Assembly: GCA_031266385.1 (NCBI GenBank)
Contig: JAISBC010000041.1
Coordinates: 1 to 6,080, forward strand
DNA from: Holosporales bacterium
GTDB taxonomy: Bacteria > Pseudomonadota > Alphaproteobacteria > RUG11792
Length of the DNA stretch: 6,080 nt
Direction: 5' to 3'
Positions 1 to 5,963 of the stretch are shown here, in pieces; within the stretch, counting starts at the first letter, position 1, and each line of letters begins with the position of its first letter. The notes below the pieces were generated by a model. It did not search any database, was not told the origin of the DNA, and was given only the letters and a program-made list of their open reading frames with translations. Position numbers and translations under genes: made by a program.

Positions 1-750
1 TGCCTGACCATAGGGAGGAGCTGGTTGCCCATAAAGTTCTGTTTGTCCAGGAGGCAATTGTTGTCCAGGTATCTGCTGTCCATTAGGGCTTGTAACTAAT
101 GGTTGCTGTCCTGGAACTGCCTGACCATAAGGAGGAGGAACTTGCTGTCCAGGTATCTGCTGTCCATCAGGGCTTGTAATTACTTGTTGCCGTCCTGGAA
201 CTGGTTGACCATCAGGACCTATTATAATTAATGTTTGCTGCCCAGGCGTCGTCGTCTGAACCGCTGCTTGTCGTTCAGCGAGGCTTGTGGATGGTAGTCC
301 ATCCGCAAATGCCGCATTTATTTTGTTCAAGATATTCGGGATCTCCGGATCTTCTGGGTTCTGCGTTATGTAATAAATTCCCGTACCAAATGGAAATTTC
401 ATTTCCGCAGGAGCCATGAAAACCTCGCCACTTGAACGCACAAAGGATGTCGGATTTTGTTGAGGATTTTCTGGAGGTGTCGACGGATTAGTGGGATTTC
501 CAGGACTCGCTGCGGAGCCAGCTGGTGAAGCCTGCAAATTCTGACCTTGATCCTGAATTGCAGTAATAGCAGCAGCTCCGGTTAATTCCATCGGATCGCT
601 CTGAGGCGTCTGTGTGGCGGAAAATCCGGGCGAAACTAGAGACAGAGCAGCCATGATCATTGGCATCTGAAAAATCCGAGCAGTCGAAAATTTTCTATTT
701 CTAATAATGGCCACTATCTCCCCCAATAACTCTTCTTTACTGTGATACAT
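1..750 (-). CDS. Exported Pro/Gln/Gly-rich repeat protein, partial (runs off left edge)
   Basis: The minus strand is open without a stop from the ATG at 750 to base 1, giving 250 codons with the C-terminus outside the window. I do not recognise a family. The first 45 residues look like a signal peptide: a basic stretch (RNRK), a hydrophobic run (about residues 26-39) and a possible cleavage after GFSA (residue 45). Residues 46-105 are rich in Ala, Pro, Gln, Ser and Asn. Residues 106-165 are more ordinary and may form a small folded domain. From residue 168 on it consists of repeats such as TSPDGQQIPGQQ and PPPYGQA. The start is uncertain. The ATG at 750 has no clear Shine-Dalgarno sequence, while a GTG at 714 (codon 13) follows GGGGGAG closely and would give a more typical signal peptide. 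It lies downstream of dprA-radC on the same strand with a gap of about 95 bases. Export is inferred; a surface or periplasmic low-complexity protein is the likeliest reading. Confidence 0.8.
   Translation of the reverse strand, partial: MYHSKEELLGEIVAIIRNRKFSTARIFQMPMIMAALSLVSPGFSATQTPQSDPMELTGAAAITAIQDQGQNLQASPAGSAASPGNPTNPSTPPENPQQNPTSFVRSSGEVFMAPAEMKFPFGTGIYYITQNPEDPEIPNILNKINAAFADGLPSTSLAERQAAVQTTTPGQQTLIIIGPDGQPVPGRQQVITSPDGQQIPGQQVPPPYGQAVPGQQPLVTSPNGQQIPGQQLPPGQTELYGQPAPPYGQA
62..217 (-). repeat. In-frame tandem repeat, 84-bp period
   Basis: The segments 62-133 and 146-217 match closely at a spacing of 84 bases, which is 28 codons, so the repeat keeps the reading frame of the exported protein. 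At protein level the units are ITSPDGQQIPGQQ (residues 191-203) and VTSPNGQQIPGQQ (219-231), each preceded by a VPG(Q/R)Q element. The tail of the unit (PPPYGQA, residues 205-211) recurs as APPYGQA at 244-250, on bases 1-21, after an insertion of about 11 residues. The repeat therefore probably continues past the left edge. Differences are mostly single base changes. Confidence 0.8.
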
Positions 751-845
751 TTCGGTTTCTTATGGGGATTCTATGAAATTATTCTTAATTTTAAGTTAAT
801 ATTGATAGCTTTTTTGTGGCTGAAGGATCTGTAGAACTCCAGACG
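751..845 (-). promoter_or_regulatory. AT-rich spacer with possible promoter for the repeat protein
   Basis: This spacer separates radC from the exported repeat protein. On the minus strand a TAGAAT hexamer at 773-768 matches the sigma-70 -10 consensus at 5 of 6 bases, but no good -35 element sits 16-18 bases upstream. Transcription starting about 7 bases after it would give a very short leader for the ATG at 750 and a normal leader of about 45 bases for the GTG at 714. No convincing terminator for radC is visible, so read-through from dprA-radC is also possible. Confidence 0.25.
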
Positions 846-1568
846 TTATTCTTTAATTATTTTTAAATTTCTAAAAGAAACGTATTTATCCATTCCTATG
901 ATAATGTGATCATAAAGAGTTATATTAAATACATTGGCGGCTTCTTGTATGCGTTTCGTCGTATATACATCGTTTACGGATGGAGTTGGGTCTCCGCTCG
1001 GATGATTGTGGACGAGAATAAACCCTTTTGCGCCTTTTTCTATGCACAATTTCAAGATTTCCCTCGGTGAGACATCGACAGAATCGATGCTTCCTTTCTG
1101 CACGATTTCATCACAAATGATTTCATTTATTCCATTTAAGAGGATGATCCTAAATTCCTCTGATGTGAGGTTTTTCATGTTTACCTTACAGTACTTCAGA
1201 ACATCATCGAAGCATTCAATAACACTCTTTTTTATTATTCTGCTTTGGAGTGAAGACTTGACGATGGCATCGATAACTTTGAAAGTATTTACGGCATTTT
1301 CTCCGATTCCTGGAATATTCATCAAACTTTCATAGGGAGCTTCCAGGATCTTATCGATTGTCCCGAATTTTTCTATCAGTATTTTGGCCAGAGGTTTCGT
1401 ATCTTTTCTTTTGAATATCAGAAATAGCATCATCTCGACGATTTCATAGTCAAGAAATGATGTATATCCATGTTTCGTTAATTTCTGAAAAACCCTTTTC
1501 CGGTGTCCACGTTGTGGAGTATCACCATCTTTTTGGATTCGAAGGGCTGATGAGGTTGTTTCGCTCAC
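846..1568 (-). CDS. radC: RadC family JAB/MPN-domain protein
   Basis: RadC-family (UPF0758) protein of 240 residues, about the usual family length. The N-terminal region (about 20-80) carries the typical GHRxR start and RKDTKPLAK motif. A helix-hairpin-helix segment, MNIPGIGENA, lies at 83-92. The C-terminal JAB/MPN domain (about 115-240) has the metal-binding pattern H187-x-H189-x10-D200 within HNHPSGDPTPS, and E137 or E138 is the likely upstream catalytic acid. The family was historically linked to DNA repair, and its enzymatic activity and role remain unsettled; a nuclease or peptidase-like hydrolase fold is assumed from the domain. The start is a GTG that overlaps the dprA stop as GTGA, which points to translational coupling. 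All key metal ligands are present, so it looks functional. Confidence 0.96.
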   Translation of the reverse strand: MSETTSSALRIQKDGDTPQRGHRKRVFQKLTKHGYTSFLDYEIVEMMLFLIFKRKDTKPLAKILIEKFGTIDKILEAPYESLMNIPGIGENAVNTFKVIDAIVKSSLQSRIIKKSVIECFDDVLKYCKVNMKNLTSEEFRIILLNGINEIICDEIVQKGSIDSVDVSPREILKLCIEKGAKGFILVHNHPSGDPTPSVNDVYTTKRIQEAANVFNITLYDHIIIGMDKYVSFRNLKIIKE

Positions 1569-2653
1569 GCCAACGATACCTCATTCGTCGCGTGTTTTAC
1601 TATTTTTCCAGAAATTTCTAGTTCAGATATGATGCATAATAATTTCGGGATCGACAGATTGGTATGGTATGCAATTTCATCGAGAGAAACCGCCTTTGTC
1701 GATAACAATGACAGGACTCTATCTTTAAGGCTATTGGTATTTTTTTCATCATCGATGGTTGTTATAGTTTGGTCTGGAATTTCTGGTCGTTCAAAATTTT
1801 CATCGAACTGCAACACATCGAGAACGTCCAAATGATTCTGAATTAAAGTCGCCCCATTTTTGATCAGCAAATTCGATCCAAAGGATCTCGGATCGACGGG
1901 AGACCCTGGAACGACCATCACCTCGCATCCGACATCGAGGGCCGCCTTCGCCGTCGCCAATGTTCCAGATTTGGCGGCGGCTTCGATTATGATCATCCCG
2001 TCGGCCAGGAGAGAAACAATTCTGTTTCGAGCCTGAAACATCCCGAGATCTGGGCCGGAGCACGGAGTAACTTCTGTCAGCAATAGTCCATGTTTCGCAA
2101 TTTTCTCACAAAGATCCTTATTTTCTTTGGGATAAACTTTATTGATTCCGGTTGGAAGGACGGCGATTGCTGCCTCGTCTTCTGGTATTTCCAGAGATCC
2201 AATATGAGCATTCGTATCAATTCCTTTTGCCAATCCGGATATTATCGCGAATTTATCCGATAGTTTTGAGGCTAGATTTTTGGCGATCGACATACCGCTG
2301 AGTGAGGCATTCCTGGCCCCGATGATCGCTATCTTTTTCTTTTCTAATATTGATTTATTACCTCTATAATATAATATCGGTGGACAAAAGCAGGATCTTT
2401 TCAATCCCTTCGGAAATGTATTTTCGTTCGCAAGAATTATATTACAGTCCACCGAGCGCAGTATTTTTTCGGCCGTATTTCTCGGGAACGGGTTGGATAC
2501 ATGTTTCAGAGATTCCTTCGCCGTCTTGTATGCCCGCATTAATGCCCAGAATGTCTTTGGACCAACTCCCTTAGTATTTATTAAGCAAAACCAATCTAGA
2601 ACGACATCATCGATCAAGACGTTAAACTCCGGAGAATTTAAAAAATTTATCAC
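1565..2653 (-). CDS. dprA: DNA-processing protein DprA
   Basis: DprA (Smf) binds incoming single-stranded DNA during natural transformation and loads RecA onto it in the cytoplasm. The protein has 362 residues, near the family norm. An N-terminal helical region (about 18-70, with KGVGPKTF) precedes the Rossmann-like core (about 100-285). Core signatures are IGARNASLSG (111-120), SGLAKGID (139-146), ARNRI (208-212), KSGT (228-231) and VPGSPVDPR (248-256). A C-terminal winged-helix domain (about 308-362, VSLDEIAYHTNLSIPKLL) ends the protein, as in many proteobacterial DprAs. The start is a GTG without a clear Shine-Dalgarno sequence; an in-frame TAA lies only six codons upstream, and the N-terminus aligns with the family, so 2653 is well supported. 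It overlaps radC by 4 bases and is probably the first gene of that operon. Confidence 0.97.
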   Translation of the reverse strand: MINFLNSPEFNVLIDDVVLDWFCLINTKGVGPKTFWALMRAYKTAKESLKHVSNPFPRNTAEKILRSVDCNIILANENTFPKGLKRSCFCPPILYYRGNKSILEKKKIAIIGARNASLSGMSIAKNLASKLSDKFAIISGLAKGIDTNAHIGSLEIPEDEAAIAVLPTGINKVYPKENKDLCEKIAKHGLLLTEVTPCSGPDLGMFQARNRIVSLLADGMIIIEAAAKSGTLATAKAALDVGCEVMVVPGSPVDPRSFGSNLLIKNGATLIQNHLDVLDVLQFDENFERPEIPDQTITTIDDEKNTNSLKDRVLSLLSTKAVSLDEIAYHTNLSIPKLLCIISELEISGKIVKHATNEVSLA

Positions 2654-2731
2654 AATGAGTGTATTTAACTGCGCTTAAGATTATGTTAACCTCAGCGGAT
2701 GAGCAGCCATAATATGCTAGGATTTCCGGAG
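2654..2731. promoter_or_regulatory. Divergent promoter region between dprA and the kinase-like gene
   Basis: The two start codons point away from each other, so both promoters should lie here or just inside the genes. For dprA, the minus strand shows TTAACA (2689-2684; 5 of 6 to the -35 consensus) and TTAAAT (2668-2663; 4 of 6 to the -10) with a short 15-base spacer. That would give a very short leader, which agrees with the missing Shine-Dalgarno before the GTG. For the rightward gene no convincing hexamer pair was found. An AGGA at 2719-2722, nine bases before the ATG at 2732, is a plausible ribosome binding site. Confidence 0.35.
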
Positions 2732-3418
2732 ATGGTTTTTACTGGGATAAGAGTAGTCGCTACCTGTATGATGCTGTCTCTCGGGATTTCCCATGTGGAA
2801 TCTGCGAAACTCACAGATGCTATAGTTCGGAAGGAAGTAGCGGAAAAACTGGACGTAGATCCCGAGAAAGTAAAGATTCTGCGAAGATATCGTGACTATT
2901 GGATAATTGAGGTTGATGGCACAAAATATAAAGTATATCAAGATCCTCTTTCAGATAAAGCTCTAGAATTAGCCGAATTGGCATCCAAACATGGAATTGG
3001 TCCTGAAGTAATTAGTGATAGAATAATGAAGATGGTTCCCGGCAGTCCATTGAATCCAAGTGGCCTAACTGCCGATGCGGAGATTCGAAGATTTGCTGCC
3101 TTTATGAAAAAGGTCAGTAGCCTGCGGAAAGCGTCCGGTGGCAGGGTGGTATCTCCGGGAACTGGTGGACGAATCAATGTTATCGTTGGAGATGATGGAG
3201 ATTTTCATATCGTAGATTTTACACGAGCCGGGGAGGAGGATTTATACCAATTCCTGGGATGTGTGTTGTGTCGTTTTTGTATTCTTGGTAGGGGACTGGT
3301 GGTTTTTCTTACTGTGTATCTGGGGCGTCCTCCAACAGATGATGAAGTGGAGAAGGTTTACGCGGCCATAAGTGAAAAGATGCGTGTTTTACACGGAGGT
3401 CGTTATGCAAGTCATTGA
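2732..3418 (+). CDS. Exported or anchored choline-kinase-like (APH-fold) protein, probably catalytically altered
   Basis: A 228-residue protein of no named family; numbering here is from the ATG at 2732. An in-frame ATG at 2699 would add 11 residues, but the later start has AGGA nine bases upstream and begins directly with a signal-like segment (residues 1-25, cleavage possibly near VES/A). The body follows the order of choline/ethanolamine kinases by eye: a beta pair with YWIIEVDGTKYKVY (56-69), HGIGPEVI (87-94), a hinge-like MVPGSPLNP (101-109), a helix ending KKVSSL (126-131) where LxxLH is usual, NVIVGDDGDFHIVDFTRAG (149-167) matching the N...(I/V)DFxxAG metal-site region, and VYLGRPPTDDEVEKV (195-209) like the C-terminal helical part. 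The catalytic loop normally reads HxDxxxxN; here the stretch before N149 is SPGTGGRI, so His and Asp appear absent. It overlaps the symporter gene by 14 bases. The kinase fold is inferred from pattern only. Confidence 0.85.
   Translation: MVFTGIRVVATCMMLSLGISHVESAKLTDAIVRKEVAEKLDVDPEKVKILRRYRDYWIIEVDGTKYKVYQDPLSDKALELAELASKHGIGPEVISDRIMKMVPGSPLNPSGLTADAEIRRFAAFMKKVSSLRKASGGRVVSPGTGGRINVIVGDDGDFHIVDFTRAGEEDLYQFLGCVLCRFCILGRGLVVFLTVYLGRPPTDDEVEKVYAAISEKMRVLHGGRYASH
3395..3400 (+). promoter_or_regulatory. Ribosome binding site that fixes the symporter start
   Basis: GGAGGT lies four bases before the ATG at 3405 and inside the end of the upstream kinase-like gene. It is the strongest Shine-Dalgarno sequence in the window. 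It favours 3405 over an earlier in-frame ATG at 3372, which would add eleven polar residues (including a Cys) before the first membrane helix. The position implies that ribosomes finishing the upstream gene can start the symporter. Confidence 0.8.
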
Positions 3419-4775
3419 AAATATCATAATTTTTATCAACGAAATCCTCTGGGGATGGCCATTAATTGGATTCATTTTGATAACCGGTTTCTATTTTTCC
3501 TGCAGGCTCGGAGTTTTGGGGTTTTCGAAGCTGAAATTGGCGATGAAGTATGTCTTCGAAAAAGACGGAGGCGAAGGAGACGTCTCAGTTTTTGCATCAT
3601 TGTGTACGGCCCTGTCGGCGACCGTTGGAACAGGAAATATCGTTGGAATCGCGGTCGCCGTTACATGCGGAGGTCCAGGAGTCATCTTCTGGCTCTGGCT
3701 TTCTTCTATCGTGAGCTTTGCCATTAAATACGCTGAGGGTGTCCTAGCGATCAAATACAGGGTCTGTGGACGGGATGGTAATATGTGCGGTGGCCCGATG
3801 TATTATATTTCGATCGGATTGCATTCAAAGCCGTATTCAAAATTTTTGGCCAATACTTTTGCGGTCTGTGGAATTCTGGTCGCCTTGATAGGAATCGGAA
3901 CGTTGGCCCAGAGTAATTCGATTTCAGTTGCCTTGGAGTCTTTTGGTTCTCCAAGAATCGTTGCCACCATTTTTATTTTTGCTAGCGTGGCGGCCGTCGT
4001 TTTGGGCGGTCTTCAGCGCATCGCCGCCGTATCTGAAAAAATAGTCCCGCTCATGACGTTGCTGTATATAGGAGCCTCAGTCATCGTCCTCGCCATGAAC
4101 TTCATGGCCATTCCAGACGTATTCATGGCAATTTTTAAGGGAGCCTTTAGCCCGGAGGCGATTCTCGGTAGCGGATGCGGGATTACCGTCTCAAAACTTG
4201 CCAGCATCGGAGTTAGCCGCGGAATCTTTTCACACGAATCTGGGCTCGGTAGTTCGGCGATCGCATCGGCCACCGCCCAGACGACCTCCCCTGTAAAGCA
4301 GGGGCTCGTATCGATGGCCGGGGCAATGCTGAGTGTGGTGGTTTGCACGATGACCGGCCTCGTCTTGATCTTATCTTGCAACAATACTGGTCTTTTCACG
4401 GATTCCTGCCAATTGGAAGGAGCTCAGTTGACTTCTCAGTCATTTTATTCGGGATTAAGCTTCGTATCGATTGGAAGGTATATCGTGGATCTGGGAATTA
4501 TATTATTCGCCTTTACGACGATAATCGGATGGAATTATTATGGAGAGAAATGTACACAATTTGTATTCGGCGATAAATATGTCATGCCGTACAAGATTTT
4601 ATTTCTCTTTTTTGTCGTGCTGGGGCCTTTTTACAAGATCGATATAGTCTTTACATTGGCGGACATCGCGACGGGATTAATGGCGATTCCAAATCTGATA
4701 GGCCTCGTTGGCCTTCGTAAAATTGTAATTTCAGAAACCAAAGCCTTTTGGAACGATTTAAAACTTAAAAGATAA
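3405..4775 (+). CDS. alsT: Sodium:alanine/glycine symporter, AGCS family (AlsT type)
   Basis: An inner-membrane secondary transporter that takes up alanine or glycine with sodium (or protons). The protein has 456 residues, within the usual AGCS range, with about 10-11 hydrophobic segments. Family signatures, in order, are LSATVGTGNIVG (70-81), CGGPG (88-92), KYAEGVLAIKYR (108-119), GPMYY (130-134), AQSNS (168-172), GGLQRIAAVSEKIVP (201-215), SRGIFSHESGLGSSAIASA (271-289), SPVKQGLVSM (295-304) and TTIIGWNYYGEK (371-382). The stretch around 276-281 reads SHESGL where SNEAGx is common, a mild divergence near the substrate/sodium site. Specificity between alanine and glycine cannot be read from sequence. 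The start at 3405 is set by GGAGGT at 3395-3400. It overlaps the kinase-like gene by 14 bases, so the two are very probably co-transcribed. No damage is visible. Confidence 0.95.
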   Translation: MQVIENIIIFINEILWGWPLIGFILITGFYFSCRLGVLGFSKLKLAMKYVFEKDGGEGDVSVFASLCTALSATVGTGNIVGIAVAVTCGGPGVIFWLWLSSIVSFAIKYAEGVLAIKYRVCGRDGNMCGGPMYYISIGLHSKPYSKFLANTFAVCGILVALIGIGTLAQSNSISVALESFGSPRIVATIFIFASVAAVVLGGLQRIAAVSEKIVPLMTLLYIGASVIVLAMNFMAIPDVFMAIFKGAFSPEAILGSGCGITVSKLASIGVSRGIFSHESGLGSSAIASATAQTTSPVKQGLVSMAGAMLSVVVCTMTGLVLILSCNNTGLFTDSCQLEGAQLTSQSFYSGLSFVSIGRYIVDLGIILFAFTTIIGWNYYGEKCTQFVFGDKYVMPYKILFLFFVVLGPFYKIDIVFTLADIATGLMAIPNLIGLVGLRKIVISETKAFWNDLKLKR

Positions 4776-4952
4776 AGTATGGCATAATAGATATCATTCT
4801 ACAATAGAATTATAATACCCCGAATAAAGCAAATTATGAGGCGCAGTTATTACAAATGGAAACGCAGAAAAATAATAATAACGCGAATAATGGATTAAAA
4901 AAAGAAAATAGGCTAAAATCCCAACAAGTTTGATATCAAAAAGATTTTATCC
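4776..4952. other. AT-rich non-coding stretch after the symporter
   Basis: No gene supported. The stretch is strongly A-rich on the plus strand and includes a short AAT microsatellite near 4871-4880. A frame open from about 4808 to 4933 would encode an Asn/Gln/Lys-rich peptide of about 40 residues, but its only ATG (4857) has no ribosome binding site. It may be the decayed flank of the transposase-like remnant that follows. Confidence 0.5.
4792..4814 (+). terminator. Weak AT-rich hairpin downstream of the symporter
   Basis: ATTCTA (4796-4801) and TAGAAT (4805-4810) form a perfect six-pair stem with a CAA loop, extended by three more pairs beyond one mismatch. It starts 17 bases after the stop codon, a fitting place for a terminator. 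The stem has a single G:C pair and no T-run follows, so intrinsic termination here is doubtful; it may only be a stabilising hairpin or chance. Confidence 0.25.
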
Positions 4953-5219
4953 ATGAGAAAGTATATAATATAATTATTCTGCTTTGTTGATGATCTTTGT
5001 AAAGATCTCAAACAACAAACAGAGAAGTATTTACTAGAACATCGTCGTAGAACTAAGAAACCAAATGAAATGATATACAAGAGGAATCAAGAAAGAGAAG
5101 GTATTACTGAGGAAAAGATCTATAACAGAAACTGTTTCATATTGTTTCAACACTTTGTGTCTTATCAATTGATGGATAGAAAACTCTGCATATCCTCGGT
5201 TTACGAGGCTTTACATTAA
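4953..5219 (+). pseudogene. Degraded transposase-like remnant, possibly IS982 family
   Basis: The frame starting at ATG 4953 reads MRKYII, a TAA stop at 4971, and then LFCFVDDLCKDLKQQTEKY and onward to a TAA at 5217. As I recall, IS982-family transposases begin with a similar (I/L)FCF(V/I)DDFCK segment. A later FQHFVSYQLMDRKL (about 5144-5185) resembles the FPxLVSYxRFV segment of the same family, with the usual region between them missing or scrambled. At most the N-terminal third is visible, and the DDE catalytic residues were not found. Immediately after it a different frame is open from 5180 to 5464 without an early start codon, which would fit further frameshifted decay, although that translation shows no transposase motif. 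No terminal inverted repeats or target duplication were found. The assignment is tentative. Confidence 0.45.
4992..5007. repeat. Perfect 7-bp inverted repeat with a 2-base loop
   Basis: GATCTTT (4992-4998) and AAAGATC (5001-5007) are exact inverted copies separated by GT. Allowing one bulged base (4991), four more pairs extend the stem (4987-4990 with 5008-5011). It lies within the transposase-like remnant, where it encodes part of DDLCKDLK, so it may be incidental to coding. It is also a compact dyad that could bind a protein. Confidence 0.5.
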
Positions 5220-5468
5220 TCCATTATTCGAGTGCAGAGGTTTCGAATAGATGTCTTGATGCCAAAGATGCACAATGGCACGATAACGTAGACATTATTC
5301 TTTGGATTCGCTATGGACACAGATTAGCACCGTCGATGAAGGGGGTGGATCTTCAAGGAAAGTTAAATATATGGGTGGTAAACGTGGAGGTTCAAATAAT
5401 TGTAGACAACAAAAAAATTTTCATGTACTCTCCGAAATTGAGAAGTGTTTATTTTTTTAATTAGGATC
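5220..5468. other. Stretch without an intact gene before the last gene
   Basis: One plus-strand frame is open from 5180 to the TAG at 5462-5464. Its first ATG is at 5336, without a ribosome binding site, which leaves 42 residues. I see no known motif in it. A second frame reads SSRKVKYMGGKRGG around 5354-5395; this is only vaguely like the G(R/K)xRGG region of some IS5-type transposases. The stretch probably holds decayed mobile-element sequence plus the promoter of the gene at 5469, though no good -35/-10 pair stands out. Confidence 0.4.
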
Positions 5469-5963
5469 ATGAAGAAACAAGGTATAATAGGTTTGATGGT
5501 GGCCGTTCTCGGAATCTACACTGGCACCAACGCGCGGTCAACAGAAGGATGCGAAACGTTTGAACTCATCCATGGTGCATGGCAATCGAGCTATCCACCG
5601 ATTCAAATCCGGTTTACATCTGAAACGGATTGCTGCGCACAAGGAGCTCGAGATATGAATGAAATATGCACTCACATTGATAGGGAAGCAGCCCGCATCC
5701 GCACTCTCACAGCACAGGGTCGGACACAGAGTCACCCGCAAGAAGTTACAATCAGCATAGAGAGTTTCGCTAGTTCGGGAATTACTCCGGATCATATTCA
5801 ACTCCTGAGAGGGGCCATAGATAGGCTTAATTCAGGCTTGGTCGAGGACAAGTTCGAGCCGGTTAAAGTAACTCTAGAAACTTTAGCGCGGTCTCCATTC
5901 AATTCAATGGTAACAAATGTAGCTTCTCAGGCCGCAATCAGTGTCCGATATCTGGGCCAGTAA
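5469..5963 (+). CDS. Small exported protein of unknown function, four cysteines
   Basis: A complete 164-residue frame, not recognised as any family. The N-terminus is a textbook Sec signal peptide: MKK, a hydrophobic run (residues 5-18), and a likely cleavage after TNA (residue 22). The mature part of about 142 residues has cysteines at 28, 55, 56 and 67, a number and grouping that allow two disulfides in the periplasm. Residues 92-100 (VTISIESFA) and 132-140 (VKVTLETLA) are two similar alternating segments, separated by a helical region (105-125), hinting at a small internal repeat. An in-frame GTG at 5445 would add eight mostly hydrophobic residues; the ATG at 5469 is preferred because it gives the standard signal peptide, although its AGGA (5463-5466) is only two bases away. 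It stands alone after the decayed region. Protein-coding status is supported by the signal peptide and undisturbed length; function is unknown. Confidence 0.75.
   Translation: MKKQGIIGLMVAVLGIYTGTNARSTEGCETFELIHGAWQSSYPPIQIRFTSETDCCAQGARDMNEICTHIDREAARIRTLTAQGRTQSHPQEVTISIESFASSGITPDHIQLLRGAIDRLNSGLVEDKFEPVKVTLETLARSPFNSMVTNVASQAAISVRYLGQ

Noticed and set aside
62..217. CRISPR array
   Set aside because: The repeated segments are long, diverged, without unique spacers of constant size, and keep a protein reading frame.
231..419. Plus-strand frame opposite the repeat protein
   Set aside because: The minus-strand frame is continuous over 250 codons with a signal peptide and repeats; the plus frame has no motif or ribosome binding site.
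1006..1335. Plus-strand frame opposite radC
   Set aside because: It is antisense to a well-supported RadC and its translation shows no family motif.
1800..2063. Second minus-strand frame inside dprA
   Set aside because: It overlaps the conserved DprA core in another frame, and its Arg/Ser/Gly-rich translation is typical of a shadow frame.
2664..2690. Operator from TTAACTGCGCTTAA and GTTAAC in the divergent region
   Set aside because: The first is only an imperfect palindrome and the second is six bases long; both are expected by chance in AT-rich DNA.
3372..3404. Earlier in-frame ATG for the symporter at 3372
   Set aside because: It lies well inside the upstream gene without a ribosome binding site, while 3405 has GGAGGT at an acceptable distance and starts at the expected first helix.
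4013..4399. Minus-strand frame of 128 residues inside the symporter
   Set aside because: It is antisense to conserved AGCS motifs and results from the codon pattern of the real gene.
4808..4933. Small Asn/Lys-rich protein of about 40 residues
   Set aside because: The composition follows from the A-rich DNA, and the only ATG has no ribosome binding site.
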